From Arion vulgaris (lineage: Eukaryota > Mollusca > Gastropoda > Stylommatophora > Arionidae), in assembly GCA_020796225.1 (NCBI GenBank), contig CM036754.1:71595440-71659439 (forward strand): a stretch of 64,000 nt of DNA. The letters run 5' to 3'. Position 1 is the stretch's first letter, and every line of letters starts with the position of its first letter. This document shows positions 51,160-61,625 of this stretch, in pieces. The position numbers and the translations under genes were made by a program. Below the pieces are notes generated by a model, which saw only the letters and a program-made list of their open reading frames with translations, did no database searches and had not been told where the DNA came from.

Positions 51160-51855
51160 ATGAAAATCGTGGAACATTCTTTATAGGACTTAGCCACGAA
51201 TCACAATAAACGAGTTGTCGATTTTCTACGCTCACTCTATTCTACAATTCAAGTAGTTTGCCATTGCTTTCACTTCTACATTCAGTAGTGTTTTTTGTCC
51301 ATTGCTTTCACTTCTACATTCAGTTGTTTGCCATTGCTTTCACTTCTACATTCAGTAGTTTGCCATTGCTTTCACTTCTACATTCAGTAGTTTGCCATTG
51401 CTTTCACTTCTACATTCAGTAGTTTGCCATTGCTTTCACTTCTACATTCAGTAGTTTGTCATTGCTTTCACTTCTACATTCAGTAGTTTGCCATTGCTTT
51501 CACTTCTACATTCAGTAGTTTGCCATTGCTTTCACTTCTACATTCAGTAGTTTGTCATTGCTTTCACTTCTACATTCAGTAGTTTGTCATTGCTTTCACT
51601 TCTACATTCAGTTGTTTGCCATTGCTTTCACTTCTCATTCAGTAGTTGCCATTCTTCACTCTACTTCAGTGTTGCATTGCTTCACTTCTACATTCATAGT
51701 TTGTCATTGCTTTCACTTCTACATTCAGTTGTTTGTCATTGCTTTCTGAACGGTCATAGACCTCAATTTGCTTACAAATGGCCTATCGCTGAGTTTGAAC
51801 CAGGTGCACTTGGGTTGTGTTCGAGCTTACTACCGTTAACGCCACAAGACGCCCA
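51160..51855 (-). mobile_element. SINE-D with massive internal expansion
   Basis: Starts gaaaatcgtggaacattctt and ends with the reverse B box gtttgaaccaggtgc and ttaacgccacaagacgccca. A normal D is about 250 bp; this one is about 690 bp because a 32-bp segment (cattcagtagtttgccattg plus ctttcacttcta) is repeated about 15 times at 51245-51745. Confidence 0.9.
51245..51745. repeat. 32-bp array within SINE-D, about 15 units
   Basis: Unit ttcagtagtttgccattgct plus ttcacttctaca; decayed units around 51630-51680 have lost single bases. Confidence 0.95.
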
Positions 51856-51917
51856 CTTCATGTTTAGCTACTGTAGATACATGTAATGACATTGTAAACA
51901 CAATTTAAATTGTTCTA

Positions 51918-52169
51918 CGCCCGAGTGGTTACCGGAGCCCAAATTTGGGGTGTAAAGAATGGAACCACTGTTACCTACCACGCATGTCGTAAGAGGCGAC
52001 TTGGGAGGTTTGGCTGAAATAGGATGCACGTGTCCTAAACGTGTAGAAGTCTATGCGTTTAGGGCCTACCAAATCAATGTGCAAGGTAAACAAGTTCTTG
52101 GCAAAGATCAAACATATCACAAAGAGTGATTCAAATTGGTGGTAAAGAATGAACGCAAAGAAGAAGAAG
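51918..52169 (+). mobile_element. SINE-C, full length with perfect 11-bp TSD
   Basis: 252 bp from cgcccgagtggttaccggag to gcaaagaagaagaag; aaattgttcta at 51907-51917 and 52170-52180. Confidence 0.95.
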
Positions 52170-52334
52170 AAATTGTTCTAGATGTTCAATAATGGAGAAA
52201 GATGTTATTGGAAATTGTGAATGTTTTACAAAACTTAATCCAATCATGCCCAGTTCAATCACTGTTCTATCTTGCAGCATTTTTCGTGATAAGATTTCAT
52301 AATATTTTTATACTTCTTTCACTCGTTTAGTGAC

Positions 52335-52577
52335 GGAGTCTGTGAGGGGAGCAAAGAATAGTAACACTGAGAACTACAAGACATGTTGTAAGAGGCGACT
52401 GAAGTAGGTGCCTAGGGAAGCTACCCAATGAAATAAAAAGCATCGCAGAAATCGGATGTGCTGGCCTACTTGTAGGCGCATAACTGCACAACATACAATC
52501 TCTTTCATGATCATATCACATACAAATCACACAGACTGGTTAACAAGTAGTTGATATGGAGCGTTCGAAGAAGAAGA
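52335..52577 (+). mobile_element. SINE-A, near full length
   Basis: gtctgtgaggggagcaaaga to gcgttcgaagaagaagatga, uninterrupted. Confidence 0.88.
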
Positions 52578-52857
52578 TGAAGATGATACTTGTTTGGAGA
52601 AAAATGAAAGCCAGGGCAGCTTTGTAGTTAAGTGCATACTTTCTTTATAGACGCATGGTACCGTGATTTCATAATTGCACTCAGTTCGACTCAGTCTCAA
52701 CTGGGGACTAATAAAACAATGGCAACTTAAAGCATTATGGCGACTATATGTGCGCAGTTTGTCAAAGACAAATATATTTGTCTAACAACACATTTCAAAA
52801 TATTCCACTTGGTATGAAAACAGCATCTTTATTTAAATTAACTGTCATCCTCTAGAT

Positions 52858-53201
52858 CAGTGGTTCTCAAACTTCCTAATACCGCGACCCTTTAATACAG
52901 TTCCTATTGTTGTGATGATCCACAACTATAAAATTATTTTCGTTGCTACTTCATAACTGTAATTTTGCTACTGTTATGAATCGTAATGTAAATATCTGAT
53001 ATGCAGGATGTATTTTCATTGTTACAAATTGAACATAATTAAAGCATAGTGATTAGTCACAAAAACAATATGTAATTATATATTGTGAAATATTTATTTC
53101 TAATTATGATAAATATGTGTTTTCCGATGGTCTTAGACGACCCCTGTGAAATGATCGTTCGGCCCCCAAAGGAGTCGCAACCCACAGTTTGGTAACTCAT
53201 G
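52858..53201 (-). mobile_element. SPIN-type (Space Invader) hAT transposon, non-autonomous
   Basis: Left end cagtggttctcaaacttcct, then accgcgaccctttaatacag, cgttgctacttcataactgt, aattttgctactgttatgaa, and near the right end ttttccgatggtcttag, cgacccctgtgaaatgatcg, gagtcgcaacccacag. I recognise these blocks as the SPIN family of hAT elements known from tetrapods and reported in a few invertebrates. Flanks ctctagat (52850-52857) and ctctagaa (53202-53209) match 7 of 8, as expected for a hAT target duplication. The right terminus is mutated (ggtaactcatg). 344 bp, no transposase frame. Orientation is relative to the usual consensus. Confidence 0.88.
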
Positions 53202-53209
53202 CTCTAGAA

Positions 53210-53448
53210 TTTTGGGGAGACTTGTCTAACATTATGCCGATGAGCAGTACAAGGTAAATTGTAGAACATCAAGAAATAATAAAAGCATAAAAACTCATAA
53301 TAGCAATAAACAGCAGAATGTGGTCACAATAATGACTACAATAACACACTTAAACAAAATTTGTGAGCAGAAAATCATATTTATAAACATGAAATACATG
53401 AAAATCATATTTTATATAAACTTTCATATTTATAACTTTATATTGTTG
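53210..53448. other. No recognised feature
   Basis: AT-rich; small duplications of aaaatcatattt near 53370-53410. Confidence 0.4.
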
Positions 53449-53760
53449 TTTCAAGAAATCAGAGAAATGTCTGGTCAGCCACTAATAACAACTGTTATAC
53501 GAAGGAGATATGTTGGGCACATCTTGAGAAGAAATGATCAACGAATATCAAAGCAGGCATTGAAGTGGGATGCAGAGGGTTCAAGAAAGAGAGGATGACC
53601 TAAGGAAACCCTGAAAGAACTTTGCTGAGAGGGGCAAGAAATATCGGTCTCAGTCCCATGGAGGAGATTGAGCGAGTTGCCCAGGATAGAGCGGTATGGA
53701 GAAATTACTTGCAGGCCCTATGTAACGTATAAGTACGAGAGGAATTATTATATATATATG
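53449..53760 (+). mobile_element. LINE-G C-terminal fragment
   Basis: EIREMSGQPLITTVIRRRYV, GHILRRNDQRISKQALKWDA, EGSRKRG then a frameshift, and later EEIERVAQDRAVWRNYLQAL/CNV in another frame; ATT/TA tail near 53745. A short deletion sits at the RRR(W)RYVGH motif. Confidence 0.85.
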
Positions 53761-54215
53761 TATGCTCTGCTTGACCTAGTTATGTTACACACATATGCTG
53801 TTTGGCCTAGTCATAATTTAGATATATTTCTTATATACAAAATATTACATTTAAAATCACTTCCCCATCAACACCACCACTTGGACTGAAACTAAACAAC
53901 TGCAAGGTAAAACAACAGCAAAGAAACAAGCCAAATAGAAACCTGCTATGAAATAAAAGAAATACTATACATAATGTACATAGAAACGGTCAACCAATTA
54001 CTATCCACCAAAGGATGAAATGTTTTCTGTTTGTTTTCTTCCCAAATTCCACTTGACCAATGGGGGTATATTTACATGGGTGAGACTAGCACCAGCAATT
54101 AATGATACTGGTTCTGTGTGATAGGACATGACCTGATGATGATGATGATGATGAGGAAGAGGTGGAGAGAGATAATGTTAAAATGCTCTTGTCTATCAGT
54201 GTTTTGTGAACTGTG
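53761..54215. other. No recognised gene; ATG microsatellite
   Basis: A gatgatgatgatgatga run at 54133-54152 may be another lost LINE tail; the rest is unassigned. Confidence 0.4.
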
Positions 54216-54219
54216 AGTT

Positions 54220-54800
54220 GATTAATTGATTGATTGGACCATCATCATTGCACTTTGGTGAGTAACCATGTGTGCTCCGATCTCTTTCTTACAAGGAAGA
54301 TCTCAGCTGCAGTGCATGAACTCTGTAGAAGGAGCGAAGGTCCTTGATGTAATTTTGAAGATGGTGTAGATATTTTTGTAGGAATATTATTTTTAATCTT
54401 TTTAAATGGATTTTGCCCAGGCAGCGGCTTCCCAGCCTGCTCTTCTCGATTTTGAACTGTGCCCAGGCAGCGGCTTCCCAGCCTGCTCTTCTCGATTTTG
54501 AACTGTGCCCAGGCAGCGGCTTCCCAGCCTGCTCTTCTCGATTTTGAACTGTGCCCAGGCAGCGGCTTCCCAGCCTGCTCTTCTCGATTTTGAACTGTGC
54601 CCTGGCAGCGGCTTCCCAGCCTGCTCTTCTCGATTTTGAACTGTGCCCTGGCAGCGGCTTCCCAGCCTGCTCTTCTCGATTTTGAACTGTGCCCTGGCAG
54701 CGACTTTCCAGCCTGCTCTTCATTTATGATGTGCCCGGACAGCGGCTTTCCAGCCTGCTCTTCTCGATTTTGAACTGACAAGGGTTCTTTTACGTGCTCA
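54220..54800 (-). repeat. Family-M repeat with 46-bp internal array
   Basis: Minus-strand order: gagcacgtaaaagaaccctt, an eight-fold array (54421-54778), then agattaaaaataatattcct, ccatcttcaaaattacatca, the aagtgcaatgatgatggtcc end and an aatc tail. Single-copy versions at 5.8 and 9.25 kb have one agcaagatggaaagccttgc-type segment in place of the array. Confidence 0.85.
54421..54778. repeat. 46-bp array, 8 units
   Basis: Unit gcagcggcttcccagcctgc plus tcttctcgattttgaactgt and gcccag. Since 46 mod 3 is 1, each unit is read in successive frames; no frame contains stops, giving overlapping fortuitous frames of 178 and 144 codons. Confidence 0.96.
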
Positions 54801-54803
54801 TAT

Positions 54804-54975
54804 TGAACATGGGACCTACATTTTATTATCCGTCTCCGATAGAACTAGGAACTCGATCTCACCTACAATGAGATCAAGGATCTCTGGAAAAATATCCTGA
54901 TGTCTCCACGAGGAGCAACCAAGTACCTTTGACCGGAGAGGTAAGCATCTAATTTCTACGCCACAGATACCACCT
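54804..54975 (-). mobile_element. Possible tRNA-headed SINE
   Basis: On the minus strand gtggcgtagaaattagatgc could be an A-box region followed by tctccggtcaaagg (degraded B box). The body ctccgatagaactaggaact is shared with 1.43 kb. Confidence 0.4.
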
Positions 54976-55260
54976 GAATTGTGTATCAGTGGGTAAAACA
55001 GGATTGGAGAAAAGAGATGTGATCAGTCCTATGTGAACTGTAAGAGAGATATGTATCAGTGCTATGTGAACTGTAAGAGAGATTACTAATAATTCTGAAT
55101 GCTAGTGTTGTAGCTAGCTTATGTGAACATATATTATACAAATTATTATATAATATGTACTATGTTATACTCAATTAATTCAATGTTAAGTTTAATGAAG
55201 TAACTAGTAACTGAAGTAACTAATGAAGTCATGCATTTCGTTGATGTTCTTTATTCGTAT
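54976..55260. other. No recognised feature
   Basis: Contains a duplicated gctatgtgaactgtaagaga (near 55025 and 55062). Confidence 0.5.
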
Positions 55261-55263
55261 GTG

Positions 55264-55421
55264 TTAAGCCCTCTATGAGTGCGGGTTCAATTCCGCGGGC
55301 TGGCAGAAAAGCTATAGGTTCTCCAGATTTACGGTGTTCATGGCACCGAACCGAAGGGTTACATGTCCATGGCACAGTCGAAGAGCTAAAGCTCAAGTGC
55401 TTCTGGATCGGAAAAAAAAAA
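55264..55421 (+). mobile_element. SINE-B, 5'-truncated
   Basis: Begins just before the B box (gcgggttcaattccgc); the A box is lost. Ends gcttctggatcggaaaaaaa. Confidence 0.85.
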
Positions 55422-55489
55422 TTCTTATGTGTTAAGGTCATTGGTCATACTAGATCATAAAGCTTCTCATGAGGATGAAGTTCAGCCTT

Positions 55490-55690
55490 TTCCATGATCA
55501 GCAGTCATCCCCAGAATGGAACCAGCCTTTTCCATGTACAATCTTTCTCCTCTTTGTCTAGGACATAGGGTGTCCCAAGAATTTTCCTGTCCCAATTTGT
55601 TTGAAAAGATTTTTTTTCCTTATGATAATGGTCCACGATTCACATCCATATGATGCCACAGGAAAAGTGTATGCTCTCAAAGTTGTATTT
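55490..55690 (-). mobile_element. LINE reverse-transcriptase palm-end fragment
   Basis: Minus strand reads VASYGCESWTIIIRKKK and, after shifts, GTPYVLDKEEKDCTWKRL-like residues; YGCESWT is the family hallmark. Confidence 0.6.
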
Positions 55691-55714
55691 GTTATTGTTT
55701 GTTATGATTTTTAG

Positions 55715-55930
55715 TGTGTAGTAGACTGTATGGCTTATCTATGTGTAAGCTCACATATAGTTGTCTATGTGTTAAGAACATATGATTGTCTAAGTGTGTA
55801 GTAAGCACACATATATTGTCAGTGTGTAAGCACATAGTTTGTCTAAGTGTGTAGTAAATGGCACATATAGATTGTCAAGTGTGTATAAGCTCACATATAG
55901 TTTTCTAAGTGTGTAGTAAAACTAGAATGA
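55715..55930. repeat. ~29-bp minisatellite, about 7 decayed units
   Basis: Units containing gtctaagtgtgtagtaag and cacatatag. Confidence 0.8.
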
Positions 55931-56390
55931 CTGACTATAAAGAAATAGAATACATTAAAAATATCATACAACAAAATGATGTCTCTCTTAGTCTGTGCTA
56001 TTTATATAGTACATCTTGCAAGTTATTTTTAACAAAATTACATCTCTGAATCTAATTATGAGGCACATATAAAAACAACAATAATGACATAAACTATTGA
56101 AGAAAAAAAAACCCACATGAAAATGTCCCATAACTTTTGCAAAACATGGGAAGTTAAATGCCTGACACTTCACATTTTTAAGCCCAAGTATGAAAGGGTC
56201 AGTCTCTTTAGTTTTTTGTAGATCAAGCATTGCGTGAATTGAACCCAAAACTGTTTTATTTGATTTTAAAAAATGAATGTTTTCTGCATGCGATGCGCTA
56301 TTTGTTCTCACTATAAATGATTAAATTACAATGTAAATAGTAATAACAGTCCCTGCTGAATGTTAAATGTAGATGTATAATGTTGCTGAA
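55931..56390. other. No recognised gene
   Basis: A 107-codon minus frame (56311-55988) has no features I recognise: no repeats, no clear signal peptide, one short hydrophobic stretch (HVGFFFFNSLCHYCCFYMCL). AT-rich composition makes chance likely. Confidence 0.35.
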
Positions 56391-56394
56391 TCAA

Positions 56395-56695
56395 GGTGCT
56401 GAATGAGATCAAGACACACAGAAAGCTTATCATCAATATAAGAAAGAGGCAGTCATCATTTTTCGGGCATGTTATGAAGAGGGGAGGCTTAAAACACATT
56501 GTGACAACAGGTAGGTAAAATCAAGGGTAGACGAGACAGAGGAAGACAGAGAGAGAAATTTTGGATAGCCTGACTTCATGGCATGGTAGAGCGTCAACAT
56601 CTGAGTTGATAGCAAACACCAACGACAGAGATTTGTGGAGATCCATGATCACCTACACCAGGCACATGATGATGATGATGTAATGTTGCTGGATA
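56395..56695 (+). mobile_element. LINE-S C-terminal fragment
   Basis: RKRQSSFFGHVMKRGGLKHI, VTTG then GRRDRGRQR-type and LDSLTSWHGRAST-like residues in shifted frames; ends with a catgatgatgatgatg tail. Same type as 43.6 kb. Confidence 0.8.
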
Positions 56696-56789
56696 TTCTG
56701 TCTGTCAATGGTTAGTACAACATAATGCAGTTTATATGAGTGTAGAAGTACAGGATGTCAAATATATATACATATAGTGTGATAAGAAA

Positions 56790-57324
56790 CAGTGATGAAA
56801 TCAGAGAAATGTCTGGTCAACCACTAGTAACAACTGTTATAAGAAAGAGAAATGGAGATATGTTGGGCACACCTTGAGAAGAAATGTCTGGTCAACCACT
56901 AGTGACAACTGTTATAAGAAAGAGAAGATGGAGATATGTTGGGCACACCTTGAGAAGAAATGTCTGGTCAACCACTAGTGACAACTGTTATAAGAAAGAG
57001 AAGATGGAGATATGTTGGGCACACCTTGAGAAGAAATGTCTGGTCAACCGCTAGTGACAACTGTTATAAGAAAGAGAAGATGGAGATATGTTGGGCACAC
57101 CTTGAGAAGAAATGATCAAAGAATATCAAAGAAGGCATTGAAGTGAGATGCAAAGGGTTTAAGAAAAAGAGGCCACTCTAGGGAGGCCACTTAAACAAAC
57201 TTTACTAAGAGAGGCAAGAAATATCGGTCTCAGTTCCATGGAGGAGATTGTGTGAGTTGCAGAGGACAGGGCGGTACGGAGAAATTGCTTGCAGGCCCTA
57301 TGTAACATATACTGGTACAAGAGG

Positions 57325-57355
<31 letters not shown>
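56790..57355 (+). mobile_element. LINE-G with quadruplicated segment
   Basis: A segment of 75-76 bp (aaatgtctggtcaaccacta ... atgttgggcacaccttgaga) is present four times at 56807-57109, then the normal G C-terminus follows (NDQRISKKALK, later ERGKKYRSQFHG/EEIV, VAEDRAVRRNCLQALCN) and an ATT repeat (57326-57350). In 53.45 kb the segment is single. Confidence 0.9.
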
Positions 57356-57356
<1 letters not shown>

Positions 57357-57437
57357 GATTGACAACCAGCGATTACAGTTTTTAATATGACAGACAAGAT
57401 GTAGCTCTTGAAAAAACCTTCACACTAAATTTGTTAA

Positions 57438-57742
57438 TTGAGGTCCTTGATAGCGTAGTTAATAATATTTTATGCTAGTGACGGTGTGCTGTGAAAATCT
57501 GAGTTTCAAGCCCAGCTCAGCCAAAAAAATTATCGTTGTGCCCACGGTTGGCAGGTAAACTACAGGAGACCCTGATCCTTTACATGGGAATCTAAATTAC
57601 AAGTACTTCTGGGGTCAGAGTAAGGCTTGCCTGAATGGTGAGGTACATTGATGATGAAGAAAGCAAGTCTTAATGCAAAATTTAGTAGTCAGAGGTGTCA
57701 TGACTACGTTTGAACTCTTAGCAGGAGAAGAAAACCAAATAA
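57438..57742 (+). mobile_element. SINE-N, near full length
   Basis: Degraded head (ctagtgacggtgtgctgtga, gagtttcaagccc), then actacaggagaccctgatcc, tttacatgggaatctaaatt, cttgcctgaatggtgaggta. Confidence 0.7.
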
Positions 57743-57850
57743 GTTCTAAAATTGGATATCAAGATGGAGCATGTATGGACTTGTCCAATGTGCGAAGATG
57801 TTGATTGGGAGAACTCTAGCATATGATTTTGAGAAAAAAATGGTTAGAAT
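57743..57850 (+). mobile_element. LINE-O terminal remnant
   Basis: gagcatgtatggacttgtcc and aatgtgcgaagatgttgatt read EHVWTCPMCEDVDWEN, matching EHAWECPM and CSDVD at 20.07 kb. Confidence 0.65.
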
Positions 57851-58039
57851 TGAGATCTCTGCACACAGGACTGAAATTTTCAGTGGCAGAGCACACAAAC
57901 AGTAGCTCTGGAAACATGCGATAACAACCTTGGTTGCCCATGAGTCAGATAATTATAACCAATTTAGATTAGATAGTTTAAAAATAAATACATTATAACT
58001 TAATACTAAAAATGCAAGAAAAACATCAAAATTAAAATG

Positions 58040-58216
58040 CTGCTTTGAGGATCTAAACTTCAAGTGCCTCTGAAGTCGGAAAAGCCTGCCTTCATGGCGA
58101 GGGACACCCAAAAAATGGTAAGCAGGATTCCACACAAAAATCAGTCAGAAGTGCTATCCCAGGTGCCATTGCTACGTCTGAATTTGCAGTGGACGAATGT
58201 AGAAGAAGAAGAAAAT
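58040..58216 (+). mobile_element. SINE-N, 3' part with AAG tail
   Basis: gaggatctaaacttcaagtg, catggcgagggacaccca, ccattgctacgtctgaattt, ending gtagaagaagaagaaaat. Confidence 0.75.
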
Positions 58217-58369
58217 GCTGCTAAACTGTAGACATTTGTAGTTGGACCCATAAATGACTTTCTATCACATCATGACACATCAATCATGCACAGTTTGGTA
58301 ACACTTCAATGAAAATGGCTACAGACATTGTGACGTTCTTTTAAAAATTGTATTAGCTACTAAACTGAT

Positions 58370-58480
58370 GTCATTGCACTCCGGTCAGATCCATATGTGC
58401 TCAGTCTCCCCCAACAGATATAGAAGAGTATGCACACTAATGGTTCACATGGCTTGCTAGTTAAATACACTCCTACCACT
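58370..58480 (-). repeat. Family-M end and linked block
   Basis: atgtcattgcactccggtca and atatgtgctcagtctccccc; the following gtatgcacactaatggttca block parallels 7.25-7.32 kb (gtgtacatgctgatggttcc, ctcgctggtcaaacatactt). Confidence 0.55.
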
Positions 58481-58572
58481 ACTGCCGTGTAGTTCGATTG
58501 GGGACAATCAAAGACTAGCGGAGCAAACCATACACAAAACTGGACGGCAGACAAACCAAGTAGTCAAAAAAA

Positions 58573-58893
58573 AATACTGTTGACCTGGGCAGATGACGCT
58601 CAACAACCCGGGAAGGAAGGTTGTCTAAGGGTCGCTACCCTAAAATAAAATAGCAACCTGCTGCCTTGCAGGTCGGCTGGGGAAAGTTCAAGGCTGACGG
58701 AGAGCGAACCCAGTAAACGCTGGCTAAAACCGGACAAATTGCCAAAGGATAAGCACCAGAGCTCCAAATGACGCTGAAGATGTGAAGAAAAACACACAGT
58801 TGCATGAATCAGATTTCCACATGAAAAAAATTTATGGAGAAATCTGGTACATCAGTCTAAGGGGTGATTGCGAAGAAGAAGAAATACACTCTT
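58573..58893 (+). mobile_element. SINE-J, near full length with AAG tail
   Basis: Contains gctgccttgcaggtcggctg, agtaaacgctggctaaaacc, gcaccagagctccaaatgac, catgaatcagatttccacat and ends ggtgattgcgaagaagaaga. The end supports a plus-strand orientation with an AAG tail, like SINEs A and C. Confidence 0.75.
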
Positions 58894-58914
58894 ACTCTGC
58901 ATCTCGTATGCAGA

Positions 58915-59052
58915 CTTTAGAAGAATGAGGTGACCCACTTACACCAGTGCCCAAGACAAACTGTATGGCGTGGCTGACAATCTGAGGCAGACGGCTGTCT
59001 TTATTAGAGAATCTGGAATCTCAATCTAGTGAGAATGCAGAAGAGGAAGAAA
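58915..59052 (+). repeat. Alternative SINE 3' half
   Basis: Parallels 40.10-40.23 kb: ccaagacaaactgtatggcg, aatctgaggcagacggctgt, tattagagaatctggaatct, then gaatgcagaagaggaag. Confidence 0.7.
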
Positions 59053-59455
59053 AACTCTATTACTCAGGTATCCAGTTCTACTTGTACAACGGGTAACTCT
59101 GCTTAAATCACTGGATCGATTCAACATCTATTTTAGCTAAACATATAAAAACATTTGACTATACACAAAAGAGACAAGAAAATTTCTGAAGGCCTCCTCT
59201 ATGACTAATAAGATCTGATAGCATGCTACAATATAACACAGTAGATGTGATACTATAAAGCTGGGTTGTATATTTAGAAAATATTATCAGTAAGATCATC
59301 TGTACAAATGGTGTTTCCTATTGAACTCCATTCCTATTTCCCCTCAGGTTATCAAGGGTTAAGATAAAACTAACAACCCAAATCTATAACAATGGCTTTG
59401 TTAGAGAAACTGATATGCAATTTTAAAAATGGAGATTATTTTCAAACAATTTCCG
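59053..59455. other. No recognised feature
   Basis: Only the string ttcaacatctattttag (shared with 36.75 kb) stands out. Confidence 0.4.
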
Positions 59456-59709
59456 CCCTGTGGTGCTGGGATCCACAAGGAAGCAAAGAATAGTACCACT
59501 GCGCCTACAAGGCATGTCGTAAGAGGCGACTGATGTAGGACTTAGGAAGCTACCCTAGTAAATAAAAAGCATCGCAGAAATTGGATGTGTTGATGACCTA
59601 CTTGTAAACGCATAACTGGCACAACATACAATCACTCCTTGCCTCAGATCACATACAAATCACACAGAGGGGTTAACAAGTGGTTGATATGGAGTGTTCA
59701 AGAAGAAGA
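59456..59709 (+). mobile_element. SINE-A, near full length
   Basis: ccctgtggtgctgggatcca to ggagtgttcaagaagaagaa. Confidence 0.88.
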
Positions 59710-59799
59710 ATATTATTGCTATGTTGACTACCGGTTTCAGGATGAGATGGCAAAGGACTGTGTTTAGACTGAGCTCGCAGTGAACTTTCGCACTAGCAA

Positions 59800-59925
59800 A
59801 TCTAAAGATGTGAAATCTAGAACCAAAATTTGATTATTTAACTCCAATGTTAAAGCAGTTCGGCTGCATGGGTCAGAAACAGGGTGGTCAAAATAATAAT
59901 GCATAAACTGCAAACATTTATCAAC
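59800..59925 (+). mobile_element. LINE-K palm-end fragment
   Basis: atttaactccaatgttaaag, cagttcggctgcatgggtca and aatgcataaactgcaaac closely match 15.49-15.57 kb (NSNVKAV then a YGSET-like motif). Confidence 0.75.
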
Positions 59926-59929
59926 TGAT

Positions 59930-60915
59930 GACCTGAATCTGGTAACTAGCCCTATAATAAATGTTGTGACTTGGATCTGTAGTTAACCCATAATAAATGT
60001 CATGACTTGGGTCTGGTAACTAGCCCCATAATGAATGTCATGACTTGGATCTGGTAGCTAGTCCCATAATGAATGTCATGACTTGGATCTGGTAGCTAGT
60101 CCCATAATGAATGTCATGACTTGGATCTGGTAGCTAGTCCTATAATGAATGTCATGACTTGGATCTGGTAGCTAGTCCTATAATGAATGTCATGACTTGG
60201 ATCTGTAGCTGTCCTATAATGAATGTCATGATTTGGATCTGGTAGCTAGTCCCATAATGAATGTCATGACTTGGATCTGGTAGCTAGTCCTATAATGAAT
60301 GTTGTGACTTGGATCTGGTAACTAGCCCCATAATGAATGTCATGACTTGGATCTGGTAGCTAGTCCTATAATGAATGTCATGACTTGGGTTTGGTAGCTA
60401 GTCCCATAATAAATGTCATGACTTGGGTCTGGTAGCTAACCCATAATGAATGTCATGACTTGGGTCTGGTAGCTAACCCCATAATGAATGTCATGATTTG
60501 GTCTGGTAGCTGGTCCCATAATGAATGTCGTGACTTGGATCTGGTAGCTAGTCCCATAATGAATGTCATGACTTGGATCTGGTAGCTAACCCATAATGAA
60601 TGCAGTGACTTGGTCTGGTAGCTAGTCCCATAATGAATGTCATGACTTGGGTCTGGTAGCTACCATAATGAATGCATGACTTGGTCTGGTAGCTAGTCCC
60701 ATAATGAATTCTATGACTTGGATTGGTAGCTATCCCATAATGAAACATATGATCTTGACTTGGTCTGGTAGCTAGTCCATAAGAGGAAACACTAATGATT
60801 CTTGACTTGGGTTGGTAACTAGTCCCATAAGGAAACATATGATCTTGACTTGGGTCTGGTAGCTAGTCCCATAAGGAAACACTATGATCTTGACTTGGGT
60901 TTGGCAGTTAGTCCC
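59930..60915. repeat. 38-bp minisatellite, about 25 units
   Basis: Unit gtcatgacttggatctggta plus gctagtcccataatgaat. It decays towards the right (60.72-60.91 kb), where aaggaaacatatgatc-type units intrude. No function evident. Confidence 0.97.
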
Positions 60916-61175
60916 CACGATAAAGAAGCTACTTGGTCCTAATTGATCAACAGCTTACACTGAGGTTGTCATTTCAATACTAGCAATGCAAGCAAACACA
61001 CACAAATAGCATAGATAACTTATAGTTACAAATGATGCTCAGAAGAAGAAAAACAAAACATCACCTCTATACAAGTACATAAACATCATGTTTAACCAAA
61101 ATTGAACTGTTAACTTTTGAGCTAAGTCACTTTGAAAGTTAACACACATACAAGCCAGTCTCATAATTGTGAGGT
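60916..61175. other. No recognised feature
   Basis: Spacer between two minisatellites. Confidence 0.4.
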
Positions 61176-61179
61176 GGTT

Positions 61180-61625
61180 ATTTCATATACATATGACATT
61201 TGACCTAGTTATGTCAAAGATATGTGCTCTGATTGACCTAGTTATATCAAATGTATCATATGATTGACCTAGTTATATCAAATGTATCATATGATTGACC
61301 TAGTTATATCAAGATATCATATGCTTGACCTAGTTATATCAACATATCATATGATTGACCTAGTTATATCAAATATATAGCTTGACCTAGTTATATCAAA
61401 GATATGCTTGACCTAGTTATATCAAAGATATGCTTGACCTAGTTATATCAAAGATATGTTTGACCTAGTTATATCCAAAGATATCATACACTTGACTTAG
61501 TTATGTCGAAGATATCATATGATTGACCTAGTTATATAAACTATATCATATGATTGACCTAGTTATATCAAATATATGCCCATGCTTGACCTATTTATAG
61601 CATATACATGCTCTGCTTGACCTAA
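61180..61625. repeat. ~23-31-bp minisatellite, about 16 units
   Basis: Unit tgacctagttatatcaaatg plus tatcatatgat, shortened in some places to cttgacctagttatatcaaa + gatatg. Confidence 0.95.

Noticed and set aside
54245..54781. 178-codon minus-strand frame with a repeated peptide
   Set aside because: It runs through a 46-bp tandem array that lacks stops in all three minus frames; the array interrupts a known repeat family, so no selection for coding is implied.
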